Assembly: GCF_016920785.2 (NCBI RefSeq)
Contig: NW_024609835.1
Span: forward strand, 84,168,243 to 84,232,242
DNA: 64,000 nucleotides
Source of the DNA: Ixodes scapularis
Lineage: Eukaryota > Arthropoda > Arachnida > Ixodida > Ixodidae
Direction of reading: 5' to 3'
Below are positions 55,095 to 64,000 of this stretch, piece by piece. Numbering within the stretch: position 1 is the stretch's first letter; the number at the start of each line of letters is the position of its first letter. The translations under genes were made by a program, and so were the position numbers. Under the pieces are notes generated by a model that was not told the origin of the DNA, made no database searches, and saw only the letters and a list, made by a program, of their open reading frames with translations.

Positions 55095-57239
55095 CTACAA
55101 TCTTAAGTTGATCAGCATTTTCCTCAGTTTTCTTCTTGTGGTACTTTCGAAGAGACAATCGGGCAGTTTGTTAAAGATGGAGGGCACATAATGGGAGCGA
55201 AGTCTTTTTCCATAACGGGTAACACAACGGGTGGTAACAAAACGGGACGTCTGACGGAGATTCCGGCTGGGGACGAGAGTGCATTTAAAGTCGTTATTCC
55301 AAAAATGTTTTAACACTACCGTTTGCAGAAACAAGGAAGAGAAATTCGGCATACGCAAAGACTCGAATATGTCTATGTTAGTTGAAAGGTCAAGGTGATA
55401 CCCCACGCTTCTTAGCATGCCCCTCAAAATACGGTCAACTTTTGTCTGCCATAACTCTGCGCAATTACCGAACAGGGTAATGCCATACCTCGGCAGGCTG
55501 TATCCAAGGGCAAACGCAACAGACTTTCTTACAGAAAGCGGCATAAACACTTTGCAACTGTAAAGTAAGCAGCTAATACTTCGAAGTTTACTACAAATGT
55601 GAAATAAATGTGAATTCCACGCCATATCCCAATAAAAAAACACTCCTAAATACTTCACACTCTCAACATATTCCAGTGGGGAACACCCACAATTCACGCA
55701 GCTCGGTTTGTGCAGTACAACTGGTAAATTGAGGTTTACCCTTTTTAGAGGATTTCTAAAACAGATTAGTTTCGTTTTTGATATATTAACTGAAATTAAA
55801 TTTTCATCGAACCAGCCCATTATTTGCATGGCGTCATGCTCCAGGAGATGTACAGCGTGATCGTATTTTAGATGACGTGACACAAGCACCGTATCGTCAG
55901 CATATTGAAAAACACTGCAGGTTATTACTGCGGCAGAAAGATCGTTAACATAAAGATTGAAAAGCAAGGGTGACAGAACGGATCCCTGCGGGACACCGGC
56001 TTTTATTATTGCGCGTACACTTTTGAAGCTACCGACGGATACTATTTGCGAACGATCTAAAAAGAAACTCTGAAGGACAGCAAGAAAAGGACCGCGGAAG
56101 CCAAAATTATATAGTTTGCGGAGGAGCAGCGCGTGACTGACAGTATCAAATGCCTTCGAGACGTCCAAAAAAAGAGCACAAGCAAATAGATTGGCCTCAA
56201 AAGCACCATGGATAAGATCGGTGAAGTCTTCCAGCAGGGGCTGGGTGCCTCTGCCAGCAACAAATCCGTACTGAGTGCGTGACAGCGTTTCAGAGCTATC
56301 AATAAAATGACTCATTACAGTGAAGAGATGTTTTTCCAGCACGTCAGCAATGCAAGGCAAAATAGAGATTGGGTGGTAGCACTCATACCTATCTGGCGTG
56401 CCTCCCTTAAAGAGCGGTTTCACAAGTGCTGTTTTTAGCTGAGCAGGAATAGTGCCTGATAACAGAAACCCATTTATCATGGTCAGCAGGACTTCTTTGA
56501 TCATATCAAAATTTCGGACAAGATCGCCAACACGAATGTCATCAATACCAGGTGTTTTATGCCTTTTTATGCTAAACAAGAGAGAACGTAACGAAAGAAT
56601 GTCTAATGGCGGTAAATAGGCCGAAGCAGAAGCTCTGTAATTGCGGCCCGTACTAGCTGATATAATACCGCTGTCTCTGGCGAACCTTGATGACGCCGAG
56701 AAATGCGTGTTGAAATGATTCACGGTCGACTGCACGTCGGTGCCAAAATGCTTTAAAAGTGAAACAAAGATAGGTTGGCGGGGAACGCGACCTCTGAAAG
56801 TGTTAATTAATTCCCACGTTGCACGCGGATTAGACCTAGCGTCAAAAAAATTCCCCTGAAAGTAACGTCGCTTAGCAGATCGAATCATTGCATTTACGCA
56901 ATTTCTTGCGCACCTGAATGGAGTCCTTAACTCTACGTTCTTAGGCGCTCGACGGGAGCGCACCCACAACGCCTCCTTAGACTTAATAGCCGACATAATG
57001 TCAGTGTTAAACCAGGGTTTATCTGATCTACGCCTGAAGTAAACCTCTTTTTTCGAAGCGGATTGAAAAGACTGCCAAAGCTCAACAAAGGCGAGATACA
57101 AATTTGCGCCTTCATTGGAACGAAGAAATTCGTCCCAGTCGAAAGCTGCTACCAACGCGTCAAGTTTATTTGTGTCTGTAACGGTTACACAAGGCGTATT
57201 TCTCGTGTTAATACTCGTCGTCATAGCCTGATATTGCAA
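55095..57239 (-). CDS. LINE B ORF2 remnant: intact RT domain
   Basis: 714 codons are open without a stop. Residues 1-35 correspond to the linker after the endonuclease (VTDTNKLDALVAAFDWDEFL). The RT shows HKTPGIDDIRVGDL, CYHPISILPCIADVLEKHLF, QYGFVAGRGTQPLLEDF, ALFLDVSKAFDTVSHALLL, AGVPQGSVLSPLLFNLYVND, VFQYADDTVLVSRH and NISKTKLICF. A C-terminal domain with KPSCVNCGCSPLEY follows. All RT catalytic Asp are present, so the enzyme could be active if expressed. Without the endonuclease the element cannot move on its own. Confidence 0.85.
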   Translation of the reverse strand: MQYQAMTTSINTRNTPCVTVTDTNKLDALVAAFDWDEFLRSNEGANLYLAFVELWQSFQSASKKEVYFRRRSDKPWFNTDIMSAIKSKEALWVRSRRAPKNVELRTPFRCARNCVNAMIRSAKRRYFQGNFFDARSNPRATWELINTFRGRVPRQPIFVSLLKHFGTDVQSTVNHFNTHFSASSRFARDSGIISASTGRNYRASASAYLPPLDILSLRSLLFSIKRHKTPGIDDIRVGDLVRNFDMIKEVLLTMINGFLLSGTIPAQLKTALVKPLFKGGTPDRYECYHPISILPCIADVLEKHLFTVMSHFIDSSETLSRTQYGFVAGRGTQPLLEDFTDLIHGAFEANLFACALFLDVSKAFDTVSHALLLRKLYNFGFRGPFLAVLQSFFLDRSQIVSVGSFKSVRAIIKAGVPQGSVLSPLLFNLYVNDLSAAVITCSVFQYADDTVLVSRHLKYDHAVHLLEHDAMQIMGWFDENLISVNISKTKLICFRNPLKRVNLNLPVVLHKPSCVNCGCSPLEYVESVKYLGVFFYWDMAWNSHLFHICSKLRSISCLLYSCKVFMPLSVRKSVAFALGYSLPRYGITLFGNCAELWQTKVDRILRGMLRSVGYHLDLSTNIDIFESLRMPNFSSLFLQTVVLKHFWNNDFKCTLVPSRNLRQTSRFVTTRCVTRYGKRLRSHYVPSIFNKLPDCLFESTTRRKLRKMLINLRL

Positions 57240-57248
57240 GTGGAACCC

Positions 57249-57280
57249 GATGATAATAATAATAATAATAATAATAATAG
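57249..57280 (-). repeat. (ATT)n tail of LINE C
   Basis: About ten AAT units (plus strand) directly after the LINE C 3' UTR and directly before the LINE B 5' end. Confidence 0.95.
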
Positions 57281-57409
57281 TTTATTTTTTCGGATGCGAC
57301 GAAGTATGATTCGGGTCTGCCGAAGCCTGAATTGGCTTGTTTGGCTAAACCACCAGTATTAAAGTTATAAATCAATTATTTCATCATTGTGAAGAGTGCA
57401 TCAGCACAT

Positions 57410-57412
57410 AAA

Positions 57413-57438
<26 letters not shown>
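57410..57438. repeat. (CA)n microsatellite in LINE C 3' UTR
   Basis: ACACAC run of about 28 bp. Confidence 0.9.
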
Positions 57439-57443
<5 letters not shown>

Positions 57444-57786
57444 CGTTTTAAGAAAAATAACATTGAAGCATTGGTAAAGTTAGTGTCCAGAGTTGTTGAT
57501 ATGTGGATAGTCACATTACATGAAGAACACATACACAGACATCAAAATATTAAAAAAAAAGAAAGCACAGGTCATGTCAAGTTGCCACACTACTTGGGTT
57601 GTAATAAAGATCACATCACTGGCCTAAGAAAAAAATCTTTAGAGCACAGTTTAAGACGCCCAGAAGATGAGTCTGGTTTGTGCAGGCACACTTGATTTAA
57701 AATAGGTCTCGTAGGGCTTGTTTCAACTTTTTTTTCGAATCCAGGTCCAACACTCTTTCAGGAAGACTGTTGAAAATGTCCGGTAC

Positions 57787-60582
57787 CTAAAATATTCGTT
57801 GTCTTCTGCCATACCTCGTTGACATTCTCGGCACCTCAAAACGAGTGGTATGTCTGAGTGCCCGAGGTGCAATGTGGGGAACTTTAAATTTGTCATCCCA
57901 AAAGTGTCTTAAAACAACCGTCTCAGTAAACAAAGCATGACATAATGGAAGATTAATATGATCAATTTTTTCTTGTTCTGTTTCGGTATCAGTGCCGTAT
58001 GTAATACTTCTAAACATTCCAGTCAAAATATTGTCAATTTTCTTTTGCCATAACGTAGAACAGCCACCATAAATGGTTATTCCATAGCGAAGAACACTGT
58101 ATGCCAAAGCATTGATGACCATCTTTTTAACATATTGTGGAACAAGTGATCTCATATTATAAAGTAGACAGGAAACACGTCTAAGCTTTTTACATACAGT
58201 TCCCATGTGCGTATTCCATGAAAGGTCACTATCGAATTCAATACCTAGATATTTCACATGGTCCACATAACCCACTGGAGTGCATTTACACGAGGGACAA
58301 ATTGATGAATGTAAAAATAGTGGCGTATCTGGGATAACAACTTTTAACGGATTCCGGAAACACACCATACGTGTCTTTGTGTTGTTAATTTTTAAGTCAT
58401 TTTGTTGAAACCATTCAATCAAATGTGCGGTTTCACGTTGAAGAATAAAAATTGATTTTTCGTATTCTATATGGCGTGACAAGAGTACAGTATCGTCAGC
58501 ATACTGATATAGTTTGCAGCTAACTATTGAATTTGACATTTCATTGACAAAGACTTTAAAAAGTAATGGAGACAAGATAGACCCTTGTGGAAACTCCGGA
58601 TTTCAAGGCGAGCTTTGAACTTCTTTTGGGACCTATGTGAACTTGTTGAGATCGTCCAGTTAAATAATCTTTTAGTAGCTCCAGAAATGGACCTCGGAAG
58701 CCAATATGATAAAGCTTTTGGAATAGAATGCTGTGGTTAACACTGTCGAATGCCTTTGAAACATCCACAAAAAGGGCACATACGACCTCATTTTTTTCGA
58801 ACGCGTAATGTAATTCATCTGCAAAATCTTCAAGTAATGGCTGTGTACCCCGTCCGTTGACAAAACCATATTGATTATTGGATATGATTTCAAACTTTTC
58901 AAGAAACTGACTCATTACTTGGAATAAATGCTTCTCTAAAATTTGACTTATACAAGACAAAATCGAGATAGGACGATAATTTTTCACCTTACGACGATCT
59001 CCTCCTTTATGAAGAGGCTTAATTTTTGCATTTTTCAGGTTATTAGGGATTTTTCTTTGTGCAATGAAACCATTTAACATATGCAGAAGGACATGTTTAA
59101 TTGCATCAAAATTGCGGATGAGGTCATTTGCTCTGATATTATCAACTCCAGGAGATTTTCTAGGTTTAAAACTAAGCAGCAGACTTTTCAGATCATATTC
59201 TGATAACTCAGGAAGGAAAGCTGACGCCATGTTCGAATCCCTCGAGGGAATTAAATAGGCAACATCATTCTGCGGAACGCCGGAAAACTGTGCAAAAGTT
59301 GCGTTATATTTGTCAACAACTGAGCATGTAATTGGGCCAAATGCTTTTTCAAGCTCCTCATCTACTGAATTTGAAGGCTTCTTTCCACGGAGTTGGTTAA
59401 GTAGAGACCAAGTTTTTGCTGCATTTGATCTTGCACGATAAAATTCGTTTTGAAAGTGCCTCCTTTTGGTGGCCCGGAGGAGCGCATTTGCACGATTACG
59501 TGCGCAACGATATTCTGTTTTCAGTTGTGCATTTTGGGGAGAACGCCTGCATTTTCTCCACAAAGTATCCTTATCCTGAATGGCTCGTAGAATATCTGCA
59601 TTCAACCAAACATACTCCTCACGGCGTTGTCGAATTGTAAGAACTTTTTTGGAATCTTCAATAAAAGAATTCCAACTTAAATGAAAATTAGAGTAGACTT
59701 CGTCGTAGTTTACATTCCCTAACAAATCTTGCCACTGGTAAGCCGAAACCAGTTTGTCAAATTTTTTTTTATCTACAATCTCGACCTGCTTTATTTCAGG
59801 ACTTGTTTGTTTGATTGTCGCCTCACAAATTACTTGACACTGTGAAATAATGATCCGCCAGTTTTTGCAATATTACTGCTGACGTAATAATACAAGATGA
59901 CGCACGCAAATGAATATGATCTATGCATGATGATACTAATTTATCTGTCATATATTCTTCCCGTGTTGGCGAGTTAATGACGTTCACAAATCCTACGTTG
60001 GATAGGACATTCAGATAGTCGCAGACAATTGAGCTTGATGTTTTCAAAGAATCGATATTAAAATCCCCTACAAGGCAAATATTTTCTATTGATGAGAGTC
60101 CCGCTGGTACTGTTTTTAGCTCGTTTACGAAAAGAGTCGGATTTCTGGAAGGGGGCCTGTAAAACGCCAACAGAGACCAGGAGGAGTTTTTGTTACTCAG
60201 GTTCAGAGAAAGCGACTCTGAATGAGCAAAATAAATATCGGTAACCTCACTTAGCCAAACTTCCCTAACTAGTATTCCTATTCCACCACCCCTGGCGCCT
60301 TGTCGCGTGCGAAAGAAACTTTTGTACCCAGAAAAAAAAAAAAGTATCACACAGGTTATCATCGACGTTAATTTCAGTTAAAACCAAGACATCCAAATCT
60401 GTGCAACTATTTTTAACGAGTGCTGAGAACTGATCCCAGTATTTTCTTAGACTTCTGATATTTACATGCAATAAGGTAATCGCCTCACCAGAATGAGGAC
60501 ATAGCACTTCACGAAAAGATGACAAGTCGGGACATTTAAAAAACCGTTCTTCCATGACTCTAGACCATCTTGTCAATGTCAC
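57787..60582 (-). pseudogene. LINE C ORF2: endonuclease and RT with frameshifts
   Basis: It opens just inside ORF1's end (60582). The endonuclease shows LLHVNIRSLRKYWDQF, LDVLVLTEINV, GGGIGILVREVW, CLVGDFNIDSL and SSCIDHIHLR...ADHYF. The RT shows PGVDNIRANDLIRNF, NYRPISILSCISQILEKHLF, QYGFVNGRGTQPLLEDFADE, LFVDVSKAFDSVNHSILF, LSPLLFKVFVNEM, LYQYADDTVLLSRH and INNTKTRMVCFRN. Frame changes lie at a T run near 60332-60343 (minus strand), near 59830, and at about 58598, where one extra T splits GVPQGS. Otherwise all catalytic motifs survive. Confidence 0.9.
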
Positions 60583-61366
60583 TTACGCTATTGACGCGAA
60601 TGACCGGAGATCCTTCCTTCTTCTTTGCGAAAATCTTTGCGTTTTTTACCCACACGAACTGATATTGCTTCTCCTTGCCTCTAGATCTAGCCTTCCAAAA
60701 AAGTTCCTTGTTGATGCGAGTGAGGTTTTCGTTAAAGTATAGAATAGGGAAGCCGGGCAGAGATCTCAGTTTGCGCCGCGATGCCATCCAGGCCTTTTTG
60801 TTGGTGACGGAATTAAACCCTACAATCACTGGAGGAACGAAATTGGAATCCTTCTTCGGAGGCAGGCGATGAACCGTAATTATGTCAGAGGGTTGAAAGT
60901 CCTTAATGTGTAGGCTAGAAGCCAGGTTGTCAACCAAATCCCGGACGTTCTCGGTTGGTTTGTAAGGTAGTCCGTGGATTTCCATGTTACTTAATCGGCT
61001 GTACTGATCGGAGTCATTCAGCTCTGCCTGTAACCGGCGTATTTCGGACCTCTGCTCGGTTACTGCTGATGTCAGAACGCATACCTCACTTTTCAGGTCT
61101 TTTATTTCACTAACATTGGTTTTTACCTGTGCCAGCAATGAATCGTATTGCCCGGAGAAGAACTCCAACGATTTCTCGAGGCCCCTCATCGTCTCATTTA
61201 ACGTTTCGACAACCACTTTCACTGTTAGCAAATCGTTCATTTTTGCTGGAAGTTGCGTCAACTCATCAACCTTTTCTTTCAAAGGGAGGAGCACGTGCAG
61301 CTTGTCATTGATCGCACTCAGTTGGAGAGTCAGGTTGTCTTCGTTAATCATCGTCATTGTACCCAC
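60560..61366 (-). CDS. LINE C ORF1: coiled-coil protein with baculovirus-FP-like domain
   Basis: 268 codons are intact, starting MGTMTMINEDN (or the Met three codons later). Residues 25-125 are heptad-rich (LKEKVDELTQLPAKMNDLL, EIRRLQAELND), consistent with a coiled-coil trimer or dimer. Residues 128-265 match the FP-type RNA-binding domain of many LINE ORF1 proteins: RLSNMEIHGLP, DIITVHRLPPKK, PPVIVGFNS, KKAWMASRRKL, LYFNENLTRINKELFWKAR, FVWVKNAKIFAKKKEGSPVI. It would package LINE RNA. The frame ends overlapping the ORF2 start by 23 bp. Confidence 0.85.
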   Translation of the reverse strand: MGTMTMINEDNLTLQLSAINDKLHVLLPLKEKVDELTQLPAKMNDLLTVKVVVETLNETMRGLEKSLEFFSGQYDSLLAQVKTNVSEIKDLKSEVCVLTSAVTEQRSEIRRLQAELNDSDQYSRLSNMEIHGLPYKPTENVRDLVDNLASSLHIKDFQPSDIITVHRLPPKKDSNFVPPVIVGFNSVTNKKAWMASRRKLRSLPGFPILYFNENLTRINKELFWKARSRGKEKQYQFVWVKNAKIFAKKKEGSPVIRVNSVSDIDKMV

Positions 61367-61397
61367 ACCGCCAAAGCTGCTGTTCTTATTGTATTTC

Positions 61398-61398
<1 letters not shown>

Positions 61399-61443
<45 letters not shown>

Positions 61444-61456
61444 TTAATAATAATTT
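61399..61456 (-). repeat. (ATT)n tail of LINE D
   Basis: About 16 AAT units followed by ATTAATAATAATT, directly after the LINE D 3' UTR in sense direction and directly before the LINE C 5' leader. Confidence 0.95.
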
Positions 61457-61820
61457 TTTATTTCATGTATTTCATAACAACATACAAGAATGCGGGTCCG
61501 TCGAAAGCCAAAAGAGGCTTGTAGGAATGGACCCAGCAGTGGCGTGAAGAAAATCAAATTCTGACGCTTGATTACAAAAAACAAACAAAACACTTTAAAA
61601 AAAAAAACAATTCCAAGAACTATACAAAAATAACTCTTAAAAAAATTACTGACATGTAATTATACACCACAATAAATACACTAAAGGGGATTAAGAACGG
61701 ATGGCCACGGAATACACTCTTTGACCACAAAAAATCTTCTATTCAAGAACTGGGAAGTGTGAAAGCAAAAAGAAAAAAAACACGAGATGCACAAAAAGGA
61801 CATGTTCAGAAGCAGGATAT

Positions 61821-64000
61821 TTAGCAAATAGTTTTTAGTTGTTTTTTCAACTGACGCTTTGACCTGAGTTCCAAGAATGACTCTGACAATGTATTGAAAA
61901 GTTCAGGGACATAGAAAGAGCGCATACGTTTTCCATATTTTGTGTATACACGAGGAATGAAAAATCGTTCACTTTCCCTTAAGTTGCGCTGCAGGACACG
62001 GGGCGTTTTGAAAGGGCTGTGCCAATAGTGTTTGTCAATTACACATCTTTTATAAAGTGCTGAAAAACGCGGGAGACATAACGAAGAAAGCAACTCTTCA
62101 CTTGGCAGATCAAAAGAGGTGTACGCTACGCTTTTTAAGATACTTTTTAAGATGCTATCTATTTTGTGATACCAGAGCATGGAACAATTCGCATATATAG
62201 TAATTCCGTAACGTAACAGGCCGTAGGCTAAGGCATTGACTATCATTTTTCGGACAGACAGCGGTAAAAACGTTTTTGTAGTATATAACATACAAGATAC
62301 ACTCCTTAACTTTTTGGCTATGTAGCTGAGGTGTGAATTCCACGATAAATCGCTATCAAAGAAAATGCCTAAGTACTTGGTTGTGTTTACATATTCAAGA
62401 GGCATACAGGAGCAGTGAGTGCATTTCGACGAGTGCAATATAAAAGGAATATCAAGGTTTTTCGTTTCGACGGACTACTGAAACATAATTTTTGTTTTCT
62501 GAACATTTATTTTAATAAGATTTGCTTCGAACCAGTCCATAACTTTAGTCGAATTCTCTTGCAATGATACAGTCGCACTGCTCAGATTTAAATGTCTAGA
62601 TACTAGCAGCGTATCATCAGCGTACTGATATATTTCGCATCCGGATATAGTTTTAGAAAGGTCATTGACATATAAATTAAACAAAAGGGGGGCTAAAATA
62701 GAGCCCTGCGGTACACCAGCTTTCAAAAGCACTTTGGCACTCCGGCTATCACACACTGAAACTTGCTGTGTGCGGTTCGTTAAAAAGTCTTTGAGTAAAG
62801 AAAAAAATGGTCCCCTGAAACCATAGTCGAATATTTTTTCATTAGTATCTTATGGCTAATGGAGTCGAATGCCTTTGAGACATCAAGAAAGAGGGCACAG
62901 GCATATTTGTTATTTTCAAAACTTCCATGCAAAGTGTCCACGAGTTCTTCGAGTAAAGAATCTGTTCCACGTCCAGCAACAAAGCCGTACTGACACGGCG
63001 ATAGCATATTAAACTTTCCAAGAAACGCGCTCATTGTTCTGAAAATATGCTTTTCTAGTACTAATGCTAAACATGGTAAAATCGAGATAGGCCTATAACT
63101 TTCAACGCTATCACGCGCACCACCTTTGTAAAGGGGCCGAACAATGGCACTTTTCAGGCCACCGGGAATGATACTAGAATTTATAACCCCGTTTATGATG
63201 TATAGCAAAACTGTGCTCAGCGCTTCAAAATTACGTCGTAAGTCGCAGAGACGAATATTATCTGAACCGGGCGCCTTATTGGGTTTAAAGCTAAACAAAA
63301 TCAAGCGAAACTCTTCGATTGTCAGGTTCGGTAAAAATGCAGAATGTAAAGAAGGACACTCTAGATTAGTCGGGGTCACGGTTTCGTCGCGCGCTACACC
63401 CGAGACTGAAGCAAAGAAGCGATTAAATTTATCAGTTATAGATGACACATGTGCGCCAAAGTTTTTTTTAATCGTGTCATCGATCGACGATTTAGACGAG
63501 CATCCCTTCACTTCGTTAACCAGGGACCAGGTTTTTGCGACGTCATGTCGGGAGCGGAAAAACTTTTCATTAAAGTGTTGGCGCTTCTTAGAACGTACAA
63601 GGGCATTTACACGATTTCTAAGGCTTTGGTACTGTAACCTTAGCTCTTGGTTTTCAGGGAAACGGCGACATCGTGCCCATAAAGTATCTTTTTCTTTGAT
63701 TGCAGAAAGAACATTTGACGTTAGCCAAGGATGATTTTTCCGCCTTTTTCTTATCGTAACATGTTTTGTGCTTTGATCTCTAAAGTTCAAAAGAATTTCA
63801 CAAAGATTTAAGTAGGCACCATGATAATCATTGTTCTCGATTAATGCATTCCAGTCATAAGTGGAAATTAGACTGTCAAGACGACGTGAATCGACAATGT
63901 TTACTTGTGTGGGTTGTTCTACCTTCTCAGGAGCGACAGCGAAATTAATTCGACAGGCCACGAAATAATGGTCCGCTAATTTCTGTGCGATAACGGCTGA
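61821..64000 (-). pseudogene. LINE D ORF2: RT, 5' part outside window
   Basis: It starts at the window edge in the endonuclease end (QKLADHYFVACRINF). The RT shows KAPGSDNIRLCDLRRNF, SYRPISILPCLALVLEKHIF, QYGFVAGRGTDSLLEELVD, CALFLDVSKAFDSISHKIL, GVPQGSILAPLLFNLYVNDL, IYQYADDTLLVSRH and KCTHCSCMPLEY. One frameshift lies near 62830-62850 and a TAG stop at 62475-62477. YADD is intact. The ORF ends at 61821 with RSKRQLKKQLKTIC. Confidence 0.9.

Larger units (their letters stand above)
57249..61398 (-). mobile_element. LINE C, near full length, (ATT)n tail
   Basis: On the minus strand: a short 5' leader of about 30-40 nt (61398-61360), ORF1 (61366-60560), ORF2 (60582-57787, frameshifted), a 3' UTR with a TTCGGGTCTGCCGAAGCC-type block and an ATT tail at 57249-57280. 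The start lies exactly at the ATT tail of LINE D. At 4.15 kb it is compact and appears complete. Confidence 0.9.
61399..64000 (-). mobile_element. LINE D, cut by the window end
   Basis: Minus-strand LINE of the same group as C: the shared endonuclease end ADHYF appears at about 63963. Its 3' UTR shares GCGGGTCC, AAGCCAAAAGAGGCTTGT with LINE B. It continues beyond the window. Confidence 0.9.

Overview
The window is eukaryotic repeat-rich DNA with almost no host genes. It has no operons, bacterial signals or CRISPR arrays. It holds tRNA-derived SINEs, CR1/jockey-type LINEs with FP-domain or PHD-like ORF1 proteins, Ty3/gypsy elements, a Penelope-like element (PLE), a P-type transposase relic, hAT elements and many palindromic foldback MITEs. 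This points to an arthropod with a large genome. A hard tick is my best guess, because the tRNA-Ser-like SINE at 11415-11703 resembles the Ruka SINE reported from Rhipicephalus. The species is inference and was not searched.

Layout. 1-592 is a LINE reverse-transcriptase scrap cut by the window edge. 593-11400 is old intergenic sequence with palindromic MITEs (1698-2010, 5831-6074, 7485-7680), a tRNA-Thr(TGT)-like gene (5673-5744, minus) and a decayed gypsy RT (6540-7000, minus). 11415-15483 joins a SINE, a PLE with RT, GIY-YIG and a hammerhead-ribozyme-like motif, and a P-element-type transposase relic. 15484-25770 holds MITE clusters, a possible two-exon host gene end (19322-19761), two 700-bp foldback elements on either side of a possible secreted-protein ORF (22290-24682), and a tandem repeat carrying CACGTGACGTCA motifs that was split by a SINE (10-bp target duplication).

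27816-49180 is a nest of transposons. A hAT-like element appears to enclose a minus-strand non-autonomous LTR retrotransposon (28417-35667; PBS, PPT, ATGG duplication), which itself carries three DNA-transposon insertions. Next is a broken plus-strand Ty3/gypsy element (about 37272-49180). Its gag is split by a hAT (37490-40749) holding a second hAT (38551-39916). Its pol is split by another hAT-like insertion (42929-46765).

50564-64000 is a head-to-tail array of four minus-strand LINEs (A-D). The 5' ends of A, B and C each abut the (ATT)n 3' tail of the LINE upstream. LINE B keeps an uninterrupted 714-codon RT frame, and C is close to full length with two ORFs.

The coding elements form no host pathway; they are competing mobile elements. 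Most are broken by stops or frameshifts. Target-site duplications and restored reading frames give a relative order of insertion.
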